DNA from: Rhodospirillaceae bacterium
GTDB taxonomy: Bacteria; Pseudomonadota; Alphaproteobacteria; Dongiales; Dongiaceae
DNA: 6,660 nucleotides
Assembly (NCBI GenBank): GCA_016794075.1
Contig: JAEUKU010000159.1
Location: forward strand, 1 to 6,660
Direction: 5' to 3'
The notes below the pieces were generated by a model. It did not search any database and had not been told where the DNA came from. It saw nothing but the letters and a program-made list of their open reading frames with translations. The translations under genes and the position numbers were made by a program. Shown here piece by piece: positions 1 to 6,300 of the stretch. Positions within the stretch are counted from its first letter, which is position 1. Each line of letters opens with the position of its first letter.

Positions 1-1560
1 GGCACCAGCGTCGATCCGGTGATGCTGGAGATCTTCAACAACCTGTTCATGTCGATCGCCGAGCAGATGGGCTCGACGCTGGAAAAGACCAGCTACTCGG
101 TCAACATCAAGGAGCGGCTGGATTTCTCCTGCGCGCTGTTCGACCAGCAGGGCCAGCTTATCGCCAACGCCCCGCACATGCCGGTGCATCTCGGCTCGAT
201 GGGCGAATCGGTGGAGACGGTGATCCGCGCCAATGCGGACAGGATCAATGCCGGTGACGTCTATGTGCTGAACGCGCCCTACAATGGCGGCACGCATCTG
301 CCCGACGTCACCGTCATCACCCCGGTCTTCGACGATGCGGGCAGGAACATCCTGTTCTATGTCGCCAGCCGCGGCCACCATGCCGATATCGGCGGCATCA
401 CGCCCGGCTCCATGCCGCCCGACAGCCGCGAGGTGGCGGAGGAGGGCGTGCTGATCGACAATTTCAAGCTGGTCGATCGCGGCGCTTTCCGCGAGGCGGA
501 ACTGCGCGCGCTGCTGGCGAGCGGCCGCTATCCGGTGCGCAACGCCGAGCAGAACGTCGCTGACCTCAAGGCGCAAGTGGCGGCGAACGAGCGCGGGGTG
601 CAGGAGCTGCGCCGCATGGTGCAGCAATTCGGCCTCGACGTCGTGCACGCTTATATGGGCCATGTGAAGGACAATGCGGCGGAGCAGGTGCGCCGCGTCA
701 TCGACCGCCTGAGCGACGGGCATTTCGTCTACGAGATGGATGACGGCGCGAAGATCGCCGTCACCGTCACGGTGGACCATGCGGCGCGGCGGGCGAAGAT
801 CGACTTCACCGGCACCAGCCCGCAGCGGACCAACAACTTCAACGCCCCCTCGGCGGTGGCCAAGGCCGCCGTGCTCTACGTCTTCCGCACCATGATCGAC
901 GACGAGATCCCGATGAATGCCGGCTGCCTTGAGCCGCTCGACATCGTGATCCCGGAGGGCTGCATGCTGCGGCCGGTCTATCCGGCCGCGGTGGTCGCCG
1001 GCAATGTCGAGACCTCGCAATGCATCACCGACGCGCTCTACGGTGCGATGAAGGTGATGGCGGCGGCGCAGGGCACGATGAACAACTTCACCTTCGGCAA
1101 CGACCGCCACCAGTATTACGAGACGGTGGCCGGCGGCTCCGGCGCCGGGCCGGGCTTCGACGGCACCGACGCGGTGCAGACCCATATGACCAATTCGCGC
1201 CTGACCGATCCGGAGGTTCTGGAATTCCGCTTCCCGGTCCTGGTCGAGGAATTCAGGATCCGGCGGGGCAGTGGCGGCAAGGGCCGGTTCAAGGGCGGCG
1301 ACGGCGTGGTGCGCCGCATCCGCTTCCGCGAGGCGATGACGGCGGCCATTCTTTCGGGACATCGCCGCATCGCCCCCTACGGGCTGGAAGGCGGCGAACC
1401 CGGCGCGCTCGGCCGCAACCGGGTGGAGCGCGCCGACGGCACGATCGTCGACTTGCAGGGCACCGATCGCATCGACATGCGGCCCGGCGATTGCTTTATC
1501 ATCGAGACGCCTGGCGGCGGCGGCTACGGCGCCGCAACCCAGCGCAAAGCAGCGGAGTGA
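1..1560 (+). CDS. 5-oxoprolinase, hydantoinase B-type C-terminal half (5' partial)
   Basis: ATP-dependent hydrolysis of 5-oxo-L-proline (pyroglutamate) to L-glutamate, a cytoplasmic step of glutathione and pyroglutamate salvage. The visible 519 residues form one HyuB/oxoprolinase domain. Landmarks, numbered from base 1: SIAEQMG near 18-24, NIKERLDFSCALFD at 35-48, GGTHLPD near 96-102, SRGHHADIGG near 123-132, AGNVETSQ at 333-340, YYETVAGGSGAGPG near 372-385, a GSGGKGRFKGGDGV stretch near 423-436, and the Gly-rich end TPGGGGYG at 503-510. These match true 5-oxoprolinases, including the mammalian enzyme, better than generic N-methylhydantoinase or acetophenone carboxylase subunits. By analogy with the acetone carboxylase alpha subunit, the His and Asp of THLPD and a His of RGHH probably bind a metal. 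The frame is open from base 1. The first in-frame starts (GTG 19, ATG 22) have no visible ribosome site and lie inside conserved sequence. I therefore infer a fused enzyme whose ATPase (HyuA) half lies to the left; a separate HyuB gene starting just outside is the alternative. Confidence 0.9.
   Translation, partial: GTSVDPVMLEIFNNLFMSIAEQMGSTLEKTSYSVNIKERLDFSCALFDQQGQLIANAPHMPVHLGSMGESVETVIRANADRINAGDVYVLNAPYNGGTHLPDVTVITPVFDDAGRNILFYVASRGHHADIGGITPGSMPPDSREVAEEGVLIDNFKLVDRGAFREAELRALLASGRYPVRNAEQNVADLKAQVAANERGVQELRRMVQQFGLDVVHAYMGHVKDNAAEQVRRVIDRLSDGHFVYEMDDGAKIAVTVTVDHAARRAKIDFTGTSPQRTNNFNAPSAVAKAAVLYVFRTMIDDEIPMNAGCLEPLDIVIPEGCMLRPVYPAAVVAGNVETSQCITDALYGAMKVMAAAQGTMNNFTFGNDRHQYYETVAGGSGAGPGFDGTDAVQTHMTNSRLTDPEVLEFRFPVLVEEFRIRRGSGGKGRFKGGDGVVRRIRFREAMTAAILSGHRRIAPYGLEGGEPGALGRNRVERADGTIVDLQGTDRIDMRPGDCFIIETPGGGGYGAATQRKAAE
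1554..1557 (+). promoter_or_regulatory. Ribosome binding site of the FAD-linked dehydrogenase gene
   Basis: GGAG lies 8 bases before ATG 1566 and inside the last codons of the upstream oxoprolinase gene, so translation is probably coupled. It favours ATG 1566 over the in-frame GTG at 1557, which would overlap the upstream TGA but has only weak purine sequence ahead of it. Confidence 0.6.
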
Positions 1561-1565
1561 TCGAC

Positions 1566-2966
1566 ATGGCCATCGCCAACGTCCAGAAACCGAGATTCGA
1601 CGCGGCCCCGCTGATCGCGGCCCTGCAGGAATTGCTGGGCGAGCGCTGCAGCGTCAACCCCGGCATTCTCGAACGCCATGGCCATGACGAGAGCTATCAC
1701 GAGGCGCATGCGCCCGATGCCGTGGTCTTCCCGCAATCGACCGAGGAGGTCGCCGCGATCATGCGCCTCGCCCGCAAGCATGGCGCGCCGGTCATCCCCT
1801 TCGGCGTCGGCACCTCGCTCGAGGGCCATGTCGCGGCGCTGGAAGGCGGCATTTCAATCGACATGGGGCGCATGAACCGGGTGGTGGAGGTGAATGCCGC
1901 CGATCTCGACGTGCTGGTTGAGGCCGGCGTCACCCGCAAGCAGCTCAACAACCATTTGCGCGACCAGGGCCTGTTCTTCCCCATCGATCCCGGCGCCGAC
2001 GCCACGCTCGGCGGCATGACCGCGACCAGGGCCAGCGGCACCAACGCCGTGCGCTACGGCACCATGCGCGAGAACGTGCTCGGGCTCACGATCGTCACCG
2101 CCGACGGACGCATCATCAAGACCGGCGGCCGGGCGCGCAAATCGGCGGCGGGTTACGATCTGACCCGGCTGTTTGTCGGCTCCGAGGGCACCCTGGGCGT
2201 GATCACCGAGATTCGGCTCCGCCTCTACGGCATACCCGAGGCGATTGCGGCGGCGGTCACCTCGTTCCCGAGCATCGGCGACGCGGTCGACACTGTCATC
2301 CAGGTGATCCAGTCCGGCATCCCGGTCGCGCGCATCGAGCTGCTGGACGAGGTGCAGATGGGTGCCGTGAACCGCTACTCGAAGCTGGATTATGCCGAGC
2401 GGCCGACCTTGTTCATCGAGTTCCACGGTTCCGAGCGCGGCGTCGCCGAGCAATCGGAGCAGGTGAAGGCCATCGCCGCGGATCATGGCGGCGGCGAGTT
2501 CCGCTGGAGCGTGAAGCCGGAGGAGCGCAGCCAGCTCTGGCAGGCGCGCCACGACGCCTATTACGCCGGTCTGGCGCTGAAGCCCGGCTCGCGCGGCTGG
2601 CCGACCGATGTCTGCGTGCCGATCTCGCGCCTCACCGAATGCATCGTCGAGACCAAGCGCGACATCGAGGCGAGCGGCATCATCGCCCCCATCGTCGGCC
2701 ATGTCGGCGACGGCAATTTCCACACCTCGATTCTGGTGCATCCGGACGATCCGGAAGATCTGCGCAAGGCGGAGGCGTTCAACAACCGCCTGGTCGAGCG
2801 GGCGCTCAAAATGGGCGGCACCTGCACCGGCGAACACGGCATCGGCTTCGGCAAGATCGGTTTCCTGGAGCGCGAGCACGGCGAGGCGGTCGGCCTGATG
2901 CGCCTGATCAAGCAGACCCTCGATCCGGAGAACCGGATGAATCCGGGCAAGATCTTCCGGGCCTGA
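1566..2966 (+). CDS. FAD-linked 2-hydroxyacid dehydrogenase, D-lactate dehydrogenase (cytochrome)/GlcD family
   Basis: Complete 466-residue flavoprotein. Family members oxidise D-2-hydroxyacids (D-lactate, glycolate, D-2-hydroxyglutarate) to 2-oxoacids and pass electrons to cytochrome c, ETF or quinone. The N-terminal FAD-binding domain (PCMH type) spans about 51-225, with PFGVGTSLEGH at 78-88, DPGADATLGG at 141-150 and SEGTLG at 206-211. The C-terminal FAD-oxidase domain spans about 227-464, with GHVGDGNFH at 378-386, GEHGIG at 422-427 and the terminal NPGKIF at 459-464. H379, H386 and E423 correspond to the divalent-metal ligands known from D-2-hydroxyglutarate dehydrogenase relatives, so the catalytic site looks intact. 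The length is normal for a single-chain Dld and there is no signal peptide or transmembrane segment. The gene starts 5 bases after the oxoprolinase stop, so the two are almost certainly co-transcribed. The family is clear; D-lactate is the default substrate assignment, but GlcD-like or other D-2-hydroxyacid activity cannot be excluded. Confidence 0.9.
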   Translation: MAIANVQKPRFDAAPLIAALQELLGERCSVNPGILERHGHDESYHEAHAPDAVVFPQSTEEVAAIMRLARKHGAPVIPFGVGTSLEGHVAALEGGISIDMGRMNRVVEVNAADLDVLVEAGVTRKQLNNHLRDQGLFFPIDPGADATLGGMTATRASGTNAVRYGTMRENVLGLTIVTADGRIIKTGGRARKSAAGYDLTRLFVGSEGTLGVITEIRLRLYGIPEAIAAAVTSFPSIGDAVDTVIQVIQSGIPVARIELLDEVQMGAVNRYSKLDYAERPTLFIEFHGSERGVAEQSEQVKAIAADHGGGEFRWSVKPEERSQLWQARHDAYYAGLALKPGSRGWPTDVCVPISRLTECIVETKRDIEASGIIAPIVGHVGDGNFHTSILVHPDDPEDLRKAEAFNNRLVERALKMGGTCTGEHGIGFGKIGFLEREHGEAVGLMRLIKQTLDPENRMNPGKIFRA

Positions 2967-2994
2967 CGGGCTTCCGGGCTGGGCGGCGGAACTT

Positions 2995-3013
2995 TAGCGG
3001 GGGATAACCGCTA
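2995..3013. terminator. Small hairpin between convergent genes, possible weak terminator
   Basis: A perfect 6-bp inverted repeat, TAGCGG (2995-3000) and CCGCTA (3008-3013), encloses a 7-base loop. It lies in the 44-bp gap between the converging dehydrogenase and DUF4169 genes, and its right arm includes the DUF4169 stop codon. The position suits a bidirectional terminator, but neither side carries a T-run, so factor-independent termination is doubtful. Confidence 0.3.
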
Positions 3014-3211
3014 CTTATCGTCGCCCGGCTCGCTGGTGTGCTCGCGCCGATGCGCGTCCAGACTGCGCTCGGCCTTGGTCTCGAGCCGGTGGACGACTTG
3101 CTTTTCCGCCTTGCTGCGGCCGAATTTGGCGCGATTCTGCTCCGCCTGGTGCTTCTCCGCGTCGCGGGCCTTGGCCTTGCGGACCTGGTTCAGGTTGACG
3201 ATATCAGCCAT
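3011..3211 (-). CDS. DUF4169 family small basic protein
   Basis: A 66-residue, strongly charged protein rich in Lys, Arg, Glu and Ala, with no hydrophobic segment; predicted cytoplasmic and largely helical. The N-terminal MADIVNLNQVRKAKAR, the central NRAKFGRSKAEK (26-37) and LDAHRRE (51-57) are the pattern I recognise as DUF4169, an alphaproteobacterial family of unknown function. On the - strand the ATG is preceded by AGGAG (complement of 3221-3225) with 9 bases of spacing, a good ribosome site. From memory, DUF4169 genes often neighbour fumC and a ribbon-helix-helix gene; neither is visible next to this copy. It converges with the dehydrogenase gene and diverges from the AsmA gene. The opposite-strand frames here have no recognisable product. 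No function is assigned. Confidence 0.85.
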   Translation of the reverse strand: MADIVNLNQVRKAKARDAEKHQAEQNRAKFGRSKAEKQVVHRLETKAERSLDAHRREHTSEPGDDK

Positions 3212-3274
3212 GGGAGGGCGCTCCTCTGCCGGATCGGCCTCGCAGAAATATCACCGCCAGCGACAACGTAAGCC

Positions 3275-3304
3275 TTGCGGTGCATTTTGCCTGCCAGTGA
3301 TAAT
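3275..3304 (+). promoter_or_regulatory. Candidate sigma70-type promoter for the AsmA-family gene
   Basis: TTGCGG at 3275-3280 (3 of 6 to the -35 consensus, with the leading C often seen in alphaproteobacterial promoters) is followed after 18 bases by GATAAT at 3299-3304 (5 of 6 to the -10 consensus). Transcription would begin near 3311 and leave a leader of about 70 bases. This rests on visual matching only. Confidence 0.35.
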
Positions 3305-3345
3305 AAGGCCGGGCCGGTTCCGGGCAAGTAAAACCGCCGCGATCA

Positions 3346-3360
3346 GCCGCAAGCTGCGGC
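3346..3360. repeat. Perfect inverted repeat in the presumed AsmA leader
   Basis: GCCGCA (3346-3351) and TGCGGC (3355-3360) form a 6-bp GC-rich stem with a 3-base loop, ending 22 bases before the AsmA start codon and just upstream of its weak ribosome site. It could be a leader hairpin or a small palindromic protein site. In DNA this GC-rich it could also arise by chance. Confidence 0.35.
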
Positions 3361-3382
3361 AAGACGGCACAGCGGGGACGAC

Positions 3383-6300
3383 ATGAAAAAAGTACTCTAC
3401 GTCATCGGCGGCCTTCTCGGCCTCGTCATCGTCGCGGCGGTGGTGGTGCCGTTCTTCATCGATCTCAACGACTACAAGGCGGAGATCGCCGCCCAGGCCA
3501 AAAAGGCGACCGGACGCGACCTCGCCATCGACGGCGACATCTCGCTCTCGATCCTGCCGGCGCCGGCCGTCACCGTCTCCGGCATCCGCTTCGGCAACGC
3601 GCCGGGCGGCTCGGCACCGGACATGGCGACCCTCGACTCCGCCAAGGTGAAGGTCGCCTTGATGCCGCTCCTCTCCGGCAAGGTCGAGGTCGAGGAGGTG
3701 GTCCTCGACAAGCCCACCTTCATCTTCGAGAAGCTGACGGACGGCAGCGGCAACTGGCAGATCGCGCCCGAGGCGGAGGCGCCCGAGGCCGGCGTGACGC
3801 CCGAGCCGAGCGCGGCGCCAGAAGCGGGCGGCGAGATGGCCGTGGTGATCAAGAGCGCCTCCATCGAGGGCGGCACGCTGATCTATCGCGACCTCGCGGC
3901 CGGCACCGAGCAGAAGGTGGAGAATCTCAACATCGACCTGGCGCTGGACAGCCTGAACGGCCCGTTCCAGGCCGAAGGCGGCGCCACCGTCGTCAACATC
4001 CCGGTCGGCTTCCGCGTCAAGACCGGCGCGCTCGACCCGGCGCAGCCGATGCCGCTCGACCTCAGCTTCACCCTGACCGATGCCAATGCGACGCTCGGCT
4101 TTGTCGGCAATGTCGACGTGGCCGCGGTCGAGGATGCGAGCAAGTCGATCGTCGCCGGAAAGCTGACCGGCAAGGGCGACAGCGTGACGAAGCTGCTGGC
4201 CAGCCTGCCGGGTGGGTCGGCGCAAGGCCTGCCGCCCCTGCTCGGCCAGGCCTTCGCCATCGATGGAGACGTGAAGGCCGGCAAGACCAACGCCGCCCTG
4301 GAGAATTTCACTGCCAATCTCGGCGACCTGACGGCCAAGGCCGGCGTGACGGCCGATTACGCGGCGGCGCCCAAGGTGCAGGCGAACATCGCCATCGGCC
4401 GGCTCGATCTCGACCAGTTGATGCCGGCGGCGGGCGCCGGGGGCGAAGCCGCGCCGGCCGAACCGGCGAGCGGCGCCGCCGCGCCGGACGCCGCGTTCAG
4501 CCTGCCGGCCGATGTCACCGCGGGCGCCGATGTCACGGTGCAGCAGATCGTCTACCAGGGCCAGGCGATCGACGATGCGAAGCTGTCGGCCGAGCTCGCC
4601 AATGCCGAGCTCACCATCAAGACCGCCTCGGCCAAGCTGCCCGGCGGCACCAGCGTCGACCTCAGCGGCGCGCTGACCGCCAAGGACGGCCAGCCGAACT
4701 TTGCCGGCGCGCTGAAGGCCGATTCCACCAATCTGCGCCAGCTGATCGAGGCCTTCGCGCCCGGCGCGGTGAAGGACGTGCCGGAGGACCGCCTGCGGCA
4801 GCTCGCGCTCACCACCCGGGTTGGCTACAACCCGGCGCAGGCGGAGCTCGGCGATCTCAGCGCCACGCTCGACCAGTCGAAGATCGCCGGCGGCATCGTC
4901 GTCGCCCTGCCGGACGGCCAGCGCAAGCAGATGGGGCTCGGCATCGGGCTTTCCATCGACAAGCTCAACCTCGACGGCTATATGCCGGCCGCCAAGGAAG
5001 GCGCGGCGGAGCCCGCCGAAGCAGGCGCAAAGAAGGAGGCCGGCGGCAATCCACTGAAGGCCCTGGCGCCGCTCGCCGAGTACAGCGCCAATGTCGATCT
5101 GCGCGCCGGATCGCTCACCCTCAACGAGCAGCAGATCAGCGGCCTGCGCCTGATCGCGACGATCGCCGGCGGTACGCTCGACGTGACCGAATTGAGCGTG
5201 AAGGATTTCCAGGGCGGCAAGGCGAACATCGCCGCCAAGGTCACCGAGCTGACCGGCGATCCGAAATTCGACGCCAATTTCGACATCACCGCCAAGGATG
5301 CCGGCAAGGTGCTGCAGATGGCCGGCATGGGCGCGCAGCCGCAGGGCAAGTTCGGCGCGCTGACGCTGAAGGGCAATGCCGCCGGCAGGCCGACCGACCT
5401 CAGCTATGACGTCAATGCGGGGATGGCCGGCATCGGGTTCCAGGCGGCAGCCAAAGGCACCGCCAGCGGCATCGGCGCCGGCATCCCCAAGATCAACTCG
5501 ACCTTCGACATCAAGGCCAAGGATCTCGCCCCGCTGGCAGGGCTCGCCGGCATGCCGGCGGATGCGGCCCAGCAGGTCGGTGCGGTCAGCTTCTCCGGCC
5601 AGGCGCAAAGCGGCGCCGACGACCTCACCTATGACGTCGCCTTGTCCATGGCCGGCGTCGGCGGCAAGGGCACGCTGAAGGGCAACGTCACCGGCCTTTC
5701 GGGCACGCCGCAGATCGACACCAACCTGAACCTCACCGCCGACAAGCCGGCGCCGCTGCTGCGGCTGGCCGGCCTCGCCGGACCGAAAGCGCAATCGGTC
5801 GGCAAGCTCGGCATCGCCGGCACCCTGAAGGGCAGCGCCGAGGACATGGCGCTTGACCTCAGCCTCGACGGGCTGGGCGGCAAGGCCAAGGTCGCCGGCG
5901 ACGTGCAGATGCCGAAGGGCAGCGATCCGAACAACCCGCCGCCGATCGGCTTCAACATCACTTTGGCGGCGGACCACCCGGAATTCACCCAGCTCTTGAA
6001 GATGGCGGACATGCAGAGCTCCGGCGTCCAGGCCGGGCCGCTCAAGGTCTCGCTGAAGGCGGTGGGCAGCACGCAGAAGGCGAGCGTCTCCGATCTCAGC
6101 GCCGCCTGGGGCAATTCCACCATCAGCGGCGCCGCCGACTACGATGCGACCGGCGCCAAGCCCTTCGTGAAGGCCAATCTCTCCGGCGGTACCGTCAATC
6201 TGACGCCCTTCATGGGCGGCGGTGAAGGCGGCGCAGCGCAAGGCGGTGGTGGCGGTGGCGGAAAGGGCGGCTCGCCCTGGTCGGAGGAGCCGCTCGACGT

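Larger units (their letters stand above)
3212..3382. other. Divergent intergenic region between DUF4169 and AsmA-family genes
   Basis: These 171 bases hold the start regions of two divergent genes: the DUF4169 ribosome site at the left end, a plausible rightward promoter in the middle (3275-3304), and a GC-rich inverted repeat (3346-3360) in the presumed leader of the AsmA gene. The stretch 3281-3304 is noticeably A/T-richer than the surrounding coding DNA, as expected for a promoter. I found no convincing leftward promoter, operator or small RNA. Confidence 0.6.

Noticed and set aside
19..24. GTG 19 or ATG 22 as the true start of the oxoprolinase gene
   Set aside because: No ribosome site is visible, the frame is open to base 1, and the preceding residues (SVDPV) match the family; the gene most likely begins outside the window.
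1020..1565. Extension of the dehydrogenase frame upstream to 1020, inside the oxoprolinase gene
   Set aside because: The upstream portion is low-complexity Arg/Gly/Pro sequence out of frame with the conserved oxoprolinase. The real N-terminus fits ATG 1566 with its own Shine-Dalgarno.
1854..2879. A 341-codon frame on the - strand opposite the dehydrogenase
   Set aside because: No recognisable domain and a composition typical of antisense shadows; the + strand gene carries all the family motifs.
3036..3386. Frames on the + strand overlapping DUF4169
   Set aside because: They lie opposite a recognisable DUF4169 gene that has a good ribosome site, and their own products resemble no family I know.
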